A program made the position numbers and the translations under genes. From positions 1,612,001 to 1,676,000 of the forward strand of contig OY970235.1 in the NCBI GenBank assembly GCA_963714145.1: DNA of 64,000 bases, in the 5' to 3' direction. The notes below the pieces were generated by a model that saw only the letters and a program-made list of their open reading frames with translations, was not told the origin of the DNA and did not search any database. The DNA comes from JBBWZH01 sp035544115. GTDB lineage: Bacteria > Actinomycetota > Actinomycetes > Mycobacteriales > CADCTP01. Shown in pieces: positions 34,372 through 43,300 of the stretch. Each line of letters begins with the position of its first letter. Position 1 is the stretch's first letter.

Positions 34372-35229
34372 TCAGACGATCGTGCCGGAGAAGCTGGCGC
34401 CCTGCAGGATGAATGTGTCGCCGAAGAGGGTGAAGTGCCCGCCGACCGTGGCCGTGTAGGCGCTGTGGTTGTTCGCCTTTCCGGTGACCGGGGGAGTAGT
34501 GGCCAACCCCTGCGCATTCGTGGTGACCAGCACCCGGGTGGTCGTGCCGGTGCCGAATGTGGCCGGCGACGGGAGGTAATCCTCGCCACCCCACGGGCCG
34601 TGCAGTTCGATTTCCGCGACGAATCCGGCCTGCGGCACCCCGTTCTCGTCGGTGACCTTGACCACGAGTGGCGCGCCGGCCCGACCGGCCGGAATCTGCT
34701 GGCCGTCGCCGGACGCCGCGGACAGCTTCACCCGGAAGTCGTCACTGAAGTCGGCGGTACGGCCGCCGACGCCGCAGACCTCCTGGTAGAGCCGGGCGCC
34801 GGCGGCGACCGCCTCCGGCCGGACGCAGCGGCCGGTGCTGACGTTGGCCATCTGGTCGGCCGACCGCTCCCACTGCTGGAACGGGTCGTTCAGGTTGCAC
34901 GGCGCCATGGTCAGCGCGACGCCGTCGATCGGGCTGCGCGCGGCCAGGCAGGTGCCGGTCGCGACGTTCGTGTAGACCGCGTCCTCGAAACCCTGCTGGC
35001 CCACCTCGGTGACATTCCACCGGCCGGCGTTGTCAGCGCCGAGCGGGGCCAGCACGACGAAGCCGCTGCTGTTCGGGGCGAATCCGAGTGCCGGGTTCCG
35101 GAGCGAGAAGATACGGATTCCCTGATCGTGACCATCGGTGGACGCATTCGCTGCGACGCCCGCTGAGGCAGCCGTCAACGCGGCGCCGAGAAACAGCAAT
35201 GCCCACACCCTCAACCGCTTGCCAACCAC
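34372..35229 (-). CDS. Secreted protein with ricin-like and Ig-like regions
   Basis: 285 residues. Signal peptide (GKRLRVWALLFLGAALTAAS, cleavage near AANAS). Residues about 35-150 look like an incomplete ricin-type beta-trefoil: YTNVATGTCLAARSPIDG, APCNLNDPFQQWERS and VSTGRCVRPEAVAAG, with the paired cysteines expected. Residues about 170-285 resemble a bacterial Ig-like/invasin-type domain: APLVVKVTDENGVPQAGFVA then TTTRVLVTTNAQGLATTPPV, typical of Big_1-type domains, ending in a beta strand. It is probably an extracellular carbohydrate- or surface-binding protein. GTG 35229 was chosen because the signal peptide starts there with GAGG just upstream; an ATG at 35277 would add 16 residues. 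Confidence 0.7.
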   Translation of the reverse strand: MVGKRLRVWALLFLGAALTAASAGVAANASTDGHDQGIRIFSLRNPALGFAPNSSGFVVLAPLGADNAGRWNVTEVGQQGFEDAVYTNVATGTCLAARSPIDGVALTMAPCNLNDPFQQWERSADQMANVSTGRCVRPEAVAAGARLYQEVCGVGGRTADFSDDFRVKLSAASGDGQQIPAGRAGAPLVVKVTDENGVPQAGFVAEIELHGPWGGEDYLPSPATFGTGTTTRVLVTTNAQGLATTPPVTGKANNHSAYTATVGGHFTLFGDTFILQGASFSGTIV

Positions 35230-35695
35230 GCCCTCACCCCATCTTTGTGCTGGCTCATTCGTTCGAGAGCGAAACATGGAAAACCGGTCTACAGCAATGG
35301 GATCGAGTTCGTACCGAAAGAGTCGCATAACTCGCCCGGGGTCCGTTTCGGCGCCGACCCGGACCCGTCGACGCGGTGGCCATGGTCGCCGGCACCGACC
35401 GGACAACACCCGACTCCGCACGGTGGGTCGCGGCGGGCGAGGCGACCGGCCGGCCCCGGGACCCGGGCCATGATCACCCCGCTGCGCCGGAGCTACGCGA
35501 CCGTAAACCTGTAGAGCGGCTGGAAATGTATTTCTCATACTAAATAGTGACAAGTATCATCAAATCTCTTATTCAGGCACTAAAACTGCGATACCGTCCT
35601 GCCCAGGGCTGGCCGGCGCCGCGGGGGATTGCCGCTAGATATGCACCGGCTCCGGCTCGTCCAAACGACCTCGTCCGAGCGGACGGAGTGGTGCC
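35230..35695. promoter_or_regulatory. AT-rich control region before the hybrid biosynthetic cluster
   Basis: No gene is seen in these 466 bases. The segment 35520-35590 is strikingly A/T-rich for this genome and contains an inverted repeat ATACT-N11-AGTAT at 35537-35557, plus TAAATA and CTTATTC boxes. It is the most likely promoter/operator for the cluster starting at 35696. The control protein is not encoded nearby. Confidence 0.45.
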
Positions 35696-36703
35696 TTGAC
35701 CGCGCCTCTGGCGATTCGCGGCACGGAGTGGTGCTTTCCCGAATCGGCCCTGCGGGTCGCCGAGCTGGCCGAACTGGCCGAGTTGCCCGCCGCCGCCCGG
35801 GACGTCTGCCTCGGCCTCGGCATCGACGAGGTGCGCGCGGACAGCGGGGTGACCGCCTTCGATCTCGCGGTCCGCGCCGCCACGCGGGTACTCGCCGCGG
35901 CCGGGCTGGACGGCCGGCAGGTGGGGGCGCTGATCGTGGTGGAGGCGCGGGTACCCGAGGAGTTCCTCGCCTCGGTCGCGACCAGGCTGCAGGCCGCGCT
36001 GCGGGCGGACCGGGCGTTGGTCCTCAGCGTCGGTGGGCTCGGCTGCGTCTCGATCACCCCGGCGCTGCTGGCCGCCCGCGGCCTGCTGGCGGCCGACCGG
36101 GAGCTGGACAACGTGCTGGTGGTGCACGGGAGCAAACCGGCCACGCCGCGCCGGTACCGGCATCCGGTCACCGTCAGCGGCGACGGCGGGCAGGCGGTGC
36201 TGCTGGCCCGCGACGGGCCGGTCCGGGTGCTCGACATCATGCAGGAGACCGACGGTGCCTACTGGGACCTGTTCGGGCTGGCGTACCGGGACACGCCGGC
36301 GGCGCAGTGGCGGGAGGAGTGTCGCGACCTGCCGGCGTACTCGTTCCGGCTCGCCGTCGAGACCGGCCGCCGGCTGCTCGCGATGTACCGGCGGATCCTG
36401 GACCGCAACGGGCTCGGCCCGGGCGACATCGCCTGCTACGTCGGCCCGAACCTGTCGGTCGGCGGGTCCCGGTTCGTCGCCGAGACCCTCGGGGTGCCGA
36501 TCGCCGCCGCCTGCGGCGAGAACCTCCGCCGGTACGGGCATCTCGGACCGGTGGACGTCCTGCTCAACCTCTACGCCGAGATCGACCACGGCCGGGTGGC
36601 CGACGGGCAGCGCGCGCTGCTGCTCAACATGAGCCCGGTCGCCGCCTGGAGCCTGCTGCTGGTCCAGGTCGGCGGCGGGCCCGGCGACGTGTTCTACCTG
36701 TAG
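35696..36703 (+). CDS. KAS III-like (FabH-type) enzyme with altered active site
   Basis: 335 residues of thiolase fold. The nucleophile region is LSVGGLGCVSITPALLAARG (Cys about residue 119). The usual HQAN histidine region reads IACYVGPNLSVGG, without the histidine, and the usual GN(T/S)xxAS asparagine region reads YGHLGPVDVLLNL. GH.G..D substitutions occur in KAS III relatives that move acyl groups instead of making C-C bonds, and related FabH-like enzymes close tetronate rings. TTG start with GGAG seven bases upstream. It is the first gene of the cluster, 26 bases before the NRPS. Likely roles are starter transfer, chain release or ring formation with glyceryl-ACP; the choice among them is inference. 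Confidence 0.8.
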   Translation: MTAPLAIRGTEWCFPESALRVAELAELAELPAAARDVCLGLGIDEVRADSGVTAFDLAVRAATRVLAAAGLDGRQVGALIVVEARVPEEFLASVATRLQAALRADRALVLSVGGLGCVSITPALLAARGLLAADRELDNVLVVHGSKPATPRRYRHPVTVSGDGGQAVLLARDGPVRVLDIMQETDGAYWDLFGLAYRDTPAAQWREECRDLPAYSFRLAVETGRRLLAMYRRILDRNGLGPGDIACYVGPNLSVGGSRFVAETLGVPIAAACGENLRRYGHLGPVDVLLNLYAEIDHGRVADGQRALLLNMSPVAAWSLLLVQVGGGPGDVFYL

Positions 36704-36729
36704 CGGCCCGGTACCGAAGGGGTGCGGCG

Positions 36730-39700
36730 ATGACCGGAGTCCGACCGACCGCCTGGGCCGGAGGCCCCGCTCGGGCCGAGGGCTCGGCCCGGGGCGGAGT
36801 TCCCGCTCGGGCTGAGGGCTCGGCCCGGGGCGGAGTTCCCGCTCGGGTCGGGGGTCCCGCTCTGGTGGGGGACGCCGGCCGGGCCGGGGGTGGCGCGACC
36901 GCGCCGGCGACGCCGGGCCAGCGGCAGATGTGGTTCCTCGCCGAGCTCCGCCCGGGCGATTCGGCCTACCACAGTTCGATGGCGTGGCGGCTGTCCGGGC
37001 CGGTGCGGGTACCGGTACTGATCGCCGCGGTGCGCCGGGTGTTCGCCCGGCACGAGGCGCTGCGCACCACATTCGCAGAGTGCGGTGGTGAGCTGCTGCA
37101 GGTGGTGCACCCGCCGGCGGAGCTCCCGGTGCCGGTGGTCGGCCTGACCGGCCCGCCCGAGGGTCGCCCCGGCGAGCTGGACCGGGTGCTGGCCGAGGCG
37201 CACGGCCGGCCGTTCGACCTGCGTCGCGGCCCGGTGGCACGGGCGGTGCTGGTCCGGGTCGCCGACACCGAGTACGTCCTGATGCTCACCGCCCAGCACA
37301 TCGCCATCGACGGCCTGTCGATGGCGGTGCTGCTGGACGAGTTGGCCGCGGCGTACGGCGCCGGACTGCGCGGTGCGGAGCCGGCGTTGCCGCCGGCGGC
37401 CCGGTACCGGGATTTCGCGAGCTGGCAGCGCGGCCGGCTGACCGATCCGCAGGTCGCCGACCAGTTGCGGTACTGGCAGCGGCGGCTGTCCGGGCTGGCC
37501 CCGCTGGAGCTGCCCACCGACCGGCCCCGGCCCGCTGCCCGCGGTCCGGCGGCCGGCGCGGTGCACCGGTTCGCGGTGCCGGCCGGCGTCGCGGCCCGGC
37601 TGCGGGAGCTGGCCCGGGCCCGCCGGACGTCGCTGTTCGTGGTGCTGCTCGCCGGCTGCCAGGTGCTGCTGGCCCGCTACAGCGGCCGGACGGACATCGC
37701 GGTGGGCACGGCCGTCGCCGGGCGGCACCGTCCGGAGTGGGAGCGGATGGTCGGGCTGGCCGTCAACCCGGTCGTGCTCCGGTCCACTGTGGACGGACAG
37801 CGGTCGGTTGCCGGGCTGCTGGCCGATCTGACCGATGCCGTGCTGGACGCGCTGGTCGCCGACGAAGTGCCGTTCACCCGGGTGGTCGAAGCGCTCGGGG
37901 TGACCCGGGACGGGGTCCGCAACCCGCTGTTCGACGTGCAGGTGGCGTACCAGGCCCAGCAGCTGCTGCCGGCGTTCCCCGGGCTGCGGGTCGAGGAGGT
38001 GGACGTCCCGAACCCGGCGGTACAGCTCGATCTCACCATCGACCTGCGCGACACCGGCACCGCCATCGCGGTCAGCCTGCACTACGACACCGACCTGTTC
38101 ACGGCGGCGACGATGCGCCGGCTGGGCGGCCACCTGGGTGTCGTGCTGGCCGGCATCGCGGCCGATCCGGACCGGCCGCTGGCCGCACTGCCGCTGCTGA
38201 CCGCGGCGGAGCGGCACCAGTTGCTGGTCGGCTGGAACGACACCGGCCGGGACGTCGCCAGGCTGCCGTTCCCCGTGCTGGTCGAGGCGCAGGCCCGGCG
38301 CACCCCGGACGCGCCCGCGCTGCTGGCCGGCGAGCAGGCGGTGAGCTACGCCGAGCTGAACGCGCGGGCGAACCGGCTGGCGCGGGTGCTGGTCGGTCGC
38401 GGCGCCGGCCCGGAGCGGGTCGTCGCGCTGGTGCTGCCCCGGTCGGCCGAGATCGTGGTCGCGCAGCTGGCCGTGCTGAAGGCCGGCGCGGCCTACCTGC
38501 CGGTGGATCCGGCCTACCCGGCCGCGCGGATCGCGCTCATGCTGGCCGACGCCGAGCCGGTGGCGGTGCTGACCCGGGCCGAGCTCGTCCCGGCGATCGC
38601 GGCCGCGACCAGTGCCCCGGTGCTGACCATGGACCCGGTTGCCGGCGAGGCCCGACCGGGCACCTCGCCGCCGGCCGGGCCCGGAGCTGCCGCCGGTGGA
38701 CCGGTACCGGCGCGAGCCGGGGTTGTCGCTGGTGGGCCGGTGCCGGCCGGCGCCGGGGCTGCCGCTGGTGGGCTGGTGCCGGTGCGAGCTGGGGTTGCCG
38801 CTGGTGGGCCGGTGCCGGCCGGCGCCGGAGTTGCCGCCGGTGCGCCGGTGCCGGCCGGCGCTGGGGTTGTCGCCGGTGGGCCGGTGCCGGTGGAAGCCGG
38901 GGGGTTGGAAGCTGACCTCATCGATGCCGACCGGCTGGCTCCGCTGGCGCTGGCGCACCCGGCGTACGTGATCTTCACGTCCGGGTCGACCGGCACCCCG
39001 AAGGGTGTGCTGATCCCGCACTCGGCGCTGGCCGACTTCGCCGGCGCGGTGGCGCGGCGGTTCCGGCTGCGCCCGGACGACCGGGTCCTGCAGTTCGGCA
39101 CGCCGAGTTTCGACGCCTCGGTGCTGGAGCTGTGCCTGGCGCTGCCGGCGGGGGCGGCGCTGGTGGTGCCACCGGCCGGACCGCTGCTCGGTGACCGGCT
39201 GGCCCGGGTGCTGCGCGACCGCGGCGTCACCCACCTGTTCCTGCCGCCGGCGGCGCTGCGGACGGTGCCGGACGCACCGCTGCCCGACCTGCGGGCGCTG
39301 GTCGTCGGCGGCGAGGCCAGTCCCGCCGGGCTGGTCGCCCGGTGGGCGCCGCGCTGCCAGCTGGTGAACGGGTACGGGCCGACCGAGGGCACGGTGATCT
39401 CGACCTGGTCCGGGCCGCTGGCGGCCGGCCCGGAGCCGCCGCCGATCGGCCGCCCGCTACCGAACACCCGCGGGTATGTGCTGGACAGCCGGCTGGCGCC
39501 GGTGCCGGTCGGCGTCCCCGGTGAGCTGTACGTCGCCGGCGCCGGCCTGGCCCGGGGCTACCTGAACCGCCCCGGCCTGACCGCGCAGCGGTTCCTGCCG
39601 GACCCGTTCGGCCGGGCCGGCGAGCGCATGTACCGGACCGGCGACCTGGTCCGCTGGACCGCCACCGGCGAGCTGCTGTTCGTCGGCCGGGTGGACGACC

Positions 39701-40284
39701 AGGTCAAGATCCGTGGCTTCCGGGTCGAGCTGGGCGAGGTCGAGACGGCGCTGCGGCGGCACCCCGGGGTCGCCGAGGCGGTGGCCGCCGTCCGCCCGGA
39801 CAGCCGGGGGCACGAGCGGCTCGTCGGCTATGTGGTCCCGGCCGGCAGCGCACCGTCGACCCCGGCGCTGCGGGAGTTCCTGCGCCGCTCGCTGCCCGAT
39901 CACCTGGTGCCGTCGACCATCGTGCCGATACCCGCGCTGCCGCTCGGCCCGACCGGGAAGGTCGACCGGCGGGCGCTGCCCGAGCCGGCCCGGGAGTCCA
40001 CAGTGGACTCGCATGTTCCGGTGCGGCCCGGCACCGAGCGGGTGGTCGCGGACCTCTGGGCCGAGCTGCTGGACGGCGAACCAGCGGACCGGCAGCAGAA
40101 CTTCTTCGACGCCGGCGGCACGTCGATCACCCTGCTCGAACTGCGAGCCCGGCTGGAGGCGCGGTACGGCACCCGGCTGCCGGTCGCGCTGCTGTTCGAG
40201 CACCCCACGGTCGCGGCCCAGGCCCGGCTACTCGACGGCCGAACCGGCGCCGGCCCCGGCCCGGAAGGGGATTGCGAACTGTGA
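36730..40284 (+). CDS. NRPS module, C-A-T
   Basis: 1184 residues. After a 55-residue repeat-rich N-terminus the condensation domain (about 60-490) has AQHIAIDGLSM: the first His of HHxxxDG is Gln, the catalytic second His and DG are kept. The adenylation domain (about 505-1040) has YVIFTSGSTGTPKGV (A3, near residue 745), FDASVLE, NGYGPTEG and GPTGKVDRRALP. Hand alignment to GrsA gives specificity residues D-A-L-F-V-G-G-V-I-K, a hydrophobic pocket I cannot assign to one amino acid. A 75-residue GPVPAGAGVAAG repeat lies between A2 and A3 (38670-38905). The carrier domain has FFDAGGTSI (serine about 1131). ATG with AAGGGG upstream. A C domain at the start implies an acylated first residue or a donor from an upstream protein. 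Confidence 0.93.
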   Translation: MTGVRPTAWAGGPARAEGSARGGVPARAEGSARGGVPARVGGPALVGDAGRAGGGATAPATPGQRQMWFLAELRPGDSAYHSSMAWRLSGPVRVPVLIAAVRRVFARHEALRTTFAECGGELLQVVHPPAELPVPVVGLTGPPEGRPGELDRVLAEAHGRPFDLRRGPVARAVLVRVADTEYVLMLTAQHIAIDGLSMAVLLDELAAAYGAGLRGAEPALPPAARYRDFASWQRGRLTDPQVADQLRYWQRRLSGLAPLELPTDRPRPAARGPAAGAVHRFAVPAGVAARLRELARARRTSLFVVLLAGCQVLLARYSGRTDIAVGTAVAGRHRPEWERMVGLAVNPVVLRSTVDGQRSVAGLLADLTDAVLDALVADEVPFTRVVEALGVTRDGVRNPLFDVQVAYQAQQLLPAFPGLRVEEVDVPNPAVQLDLTIDLRDTGTAIAVSLHYDTDLFTAATMRRLGGHLGVVLAGIAADPDRPLAALPLLTAAERHQLLVGWNDTGRDVARLPFPVLVEAQARRTPDAPALLAGEQAVSYAELNARANRLARVLVGRGAGPERVVALVLPRSAEIVVAQLAVLKAGAAYLPVDPAYPAARIALMLADAEPVAVLTRAELVPAIAAATSAPVLTMDPVAGEARPGTSPPAGPGAAAGGPVPARAGVVAGGPVPAGAGAAAGGLVPVRAGVAAGGPVPAGAGVAAGAPVPAGAGVVAGGPVPVEAGGLEADLIDADRLAPLALAHPAYVIFTSGSTGTPKGVLIPHSALADFAGAVARRFRLRPDDRVLQFGTPSFDASVLELCLALPAGAALVVPPAGPLLGDRLARVLRDRGVTHLFLPPAALRTVPDAPLPDLRALVVGGEASPAGLVARWAPRCQLVNGYGPTEGTVISTWSGPLAAGPEPPPIGRPLPNTRGYVLDSRLAPVPVGVPGELYVAGAGLARGYLNRPGLTAQRFLPDPFGRAGERMYRTGDLVRWTATGELLFVGRVDDQVKIRGFRVELGEVETALRRHPGVAEAVAAVRPDSRGHERLVGYVVPAGSAPSTPALREFLRRSLPDHLVPSTIVPIPALPLGPTGKVDRRALPEPARESTVDSHVPVRPGTERVVADLWAELLDGEPADRQQNFFDAGGTSITLLELRARLEARYGTRLPVALLFEHPTVAAQARLLDGRTGAGPGPEGDCEL
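38670..38905 (+). repeat. Coding repeat inside the adenylation domain
   Basis: About six copies of a roughly 36-base unit encode (GP)VPAGAGVAAG-type segments between core motifs A2 and A3. This loop is on the protein surface in known A domains, so the insert may be tolerated. Confidence 0.65.
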
Positions 40285-40299
40285 GCGGTGCGGAGCGCA

Positions 40300-40363
40300 G
40301 CGGCGTCTGGACTGAGGCAACGCGCCGACGGAGTCGTTGCGCGGTGCCGAGGGAAGACGCCGC
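40300..40363 (+). other. Nested hairpin between the two megasynthase genes
   Basis: Outer arms GCGGCGTCT (40300-40308) and AGACGCCGC (40355-40363) enclose inner arms GCAACG (40317-40322) and CGTTGC (40335-40340). It starts 16 bases after the NRPS stop and ends 33 bases before the next GTG. It may be an RNA processing or attenuation element that sets the ratio of the two proteins; it lacks a T-tract. Confidence 0.45.
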
Positions 40364-40396
40364 GTCTGGCGCGCAGCGCCGCGAACCGGAGGCACA

Positions 40397-43300
40397 GTGA
40401 GCGGGTATCCGGATCGCGAACGGGCGGTCGCGATCGTCGGGGCGGCCTGCCTCTTCCCCGGCGCCGCCAGCCTGGCCGAGTTCCACGCGGAGCTCGCCGC
40501 CGGTCGCGGGCACATCGGGCCGCCGGGGGAGGACCGGGTCCGGCAGGTCGGGGCGGCGCCGGGCGTGGCGTACCTGCCGATGGGCTACCTGGACCGGGTG
40601 GACCTGTTCGACCACGAGCTGTTCGGCGTCCCGCTGCGGGAGGCCGAGCTGATGGACCCGCAGCAGCGGCTGTTCCTGCGGCTGGCGCACCAGGCCCTGG
40701 AGGACGCCGGGCACCCGCCGGGCCGGCTGGCCGGCTCCCGGACCGGCGTGTTCGCCGCTGCCGCGCCATCCGGCTACGACCAGCTCTGCCCGGACGCGGA
40801 CCCGCTGCGGCTGCTCGGCACGATCCCGGCGGCGTTGCCGGCCCGCGTCGCCTACCTGCTCGACCTGCACGGCCCGGCGGTCGTCCTGGACACCGCCTGC
40901 AGCAGTGGCCTGGCCGCGGTGGCCGCGGCCATGGCGGCCGTCCGCGCCGGCGAGGTGGACCTGGCCGTCGCCGGCGCGGTCAGCGTCCGGGCCGGGCTGG
41001 TGCCCGCCGCCGGGTTCCAGCCGCTGCGCGGAGTCGACTCGCCGGACGGCACCTGCCGGCCGTTCGACGCCCGGGCCAACGGTGCGGTCGGCGGTGAGGG
41101 CGGCGGTGTGGTCGTGCTCCGCGCGCTGCCCGCCGCGCTGGCGGCCGGCGACCGCGTGCACGGCGTGCTCACCGGCGCCGCGGTCAACCACAACGGCCAC
41201 CGCGCGGTCAGCATGGGCGCGCCCAGCCAGACCGCGCAGGCCGACGCGATCGCCGCCGCCTGCCGGGACGCCGGCGTGCCGCCGGACCGCATCGGCTACG
41301 TCGAGTGCCACGGCTCGGCGACACCGCTCGGCGACACGGTCGAACTGGCCGCGCTGAGCCGGGTGTTCGGCCGGGCGGCCTGCGCCATCGGCTCGGTCAA
41401 GGGGAACATCGGCCACCTGGACACGGCAGCCGGTATCGCCGGCCTGCTGAAGGCGATGCTGAGCGTGCGGGCCGGCGTGCTGTACCCGGCTGTCGGCTTC
41501 GAGACCCTCAACCCGCAGGCGGAGCTGCCGGCGCCGCTGTACGTCAACACCGAACTGGCCAGCTGGCCGGCCGGCACCGGGCCGCGCCGGGCCGGGATCA
41601 GCTCGCTCGGGCTGACCGGCACGAACGTCCACGTCGTGCTGGAGCAGCCGCCGGCCATGCCTGGCCGGGCCACCGGCGGTGCGGCGCCGGGCCGCCTCGG
41701 CTCCGCCGGCAGTGCGGATAGCCGGCCGGGCGGCGTGATCAACCCTGCCGGCGGTGCGGCGCCGGGCCGCGCCGGGAGTGCGGATGGTGCCGCTGCCGGT
41801 GGCGGCGATGGCGCCGGTGGCGGTGCGGGCGGCCGAACCGGTGGTGCGGCGTCGGGCCGCGCCGGGAGTGCGGATGGTGCCGGTACCGGTGGCAGCGATG
41901 GCGCCGGTAGCGGTGCGGGCGGACGGACCGGTGGTGCGGGGTCGGGTGTCGGCGGGGTGTCGGCCGGTGCTGCCGGGGTGCCGGCCGACCGGGTGGACGC
42001 CGGTGCCGAGGCCGGCGCCGGTGCGGCCGGCGGGGCCGAGCTGCTCACGCTGTCGGCGGCGTCGGCGGACGGTCTGCGGCGGTACCGCACCCGGCTGGCC
42101 GACTTCCTGCGCCGGACCGAGCACCCGTTGCGCGCGGTGGCGCACGCGATGAACCGTGGTCGGGACGACCATCCGGTCCGGCTGGCGTTCACTGTGGACA
42201 GTCCCGGGGCGGCCGCCGTCGCGCTGGAATCGGCTGAGCTGCCGCCCGGGTCGGCCCGGCCGGGCCGGCCGCTGGTGCTGCTGTTCTCCGCCGACGGCCA
42301 ACTGGACGGCGGGCTCTGGGAGCCGCTGCGCGCGGCCTTCCCCGCTCTCCTCGCCGACCTGGACGGTGTGCCGGCCGACCCGGCCGACCCGGCCGGCCGG
42401 CTGGTGCTCCGGCAGCACGCGCTCTACCGGCTGACCACGGCGCTGGGGTTGACCGGTGCCCGGCTGGTCGGCTGCGGGGCGGGCAACGTGGCGGTCCGGC
42501 TGGCCCGCGGGGAGCTGTCCGGGCCGGCCGCGGTCCGTGCGGCGGCCGGGCTGCCGGTCGGCCCGCAGCTCGACCTCGACCGGTTGGCCGCCGCGGTGGA
42601 CGGCTTCGTCGGCAGCGGCGCGCTGCTGGTCGAACTGGGCGCCGGCGGTGTGTTGTCCCGGGAGGTGGGCCGGCTCGCGCCCGGGTTGCCGGTGCTCCCG
42701 CTGGTCGGCGGGCCGGGCGGCCGGGCCGGCGTGCTCGGCCAGCTCGGCCGGCTCTACACGCTCGGCGCCACCATCGACTGGGAGCGCTACTACGCCGGCG
42801 CGCGGATCCCCTGGATCGACGCACCGACCTACCCGTTCGCGCCGACCCGGTGCTGGTGCGTGCCGCCCAGCAGCCGCCGGCCGCCGGCCGGGCCGGCACG
42901 ATCCACTGTGGACCCTGACCGGCCGTCCGACCAGCCGATGCCCACCGTGGACCAGGTGCGGCCGACGGACCCGCCGGTATCCACCATGGACCCGACACCC
43001 ACGGAGCCACTGATGTCCGCTGTGGACTCGAAGCCGACGGACCCGCCGGTATCCACTGTGGACCCGGCGCCTATGGAGCCACTTGTGTCCATTGTGGACT
43101 CGAAGCCTGCGGGCTCGCCGGTATCCACTATGGGCCCGACGCCTGCGGAGCCACTGGTGTCTGCTGTGGACCCGGTGCGGCCGACGGACCCGCCGGTATC
43201 CACCATGGACCCGACACCCACGGAGCCACTGGTGTCCGCTGTGGACTCGAAGCCGACGGACCCGCTGGTATCCACGGTGGGCCCGACGCCTGCGGCGCTG

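Noticed and set aside
36694..39234. 846-codon minus-strand open frame over the NRPS
   Set aside because: The plus strand encodes an unmistakable C-A-T module with all core motifs.
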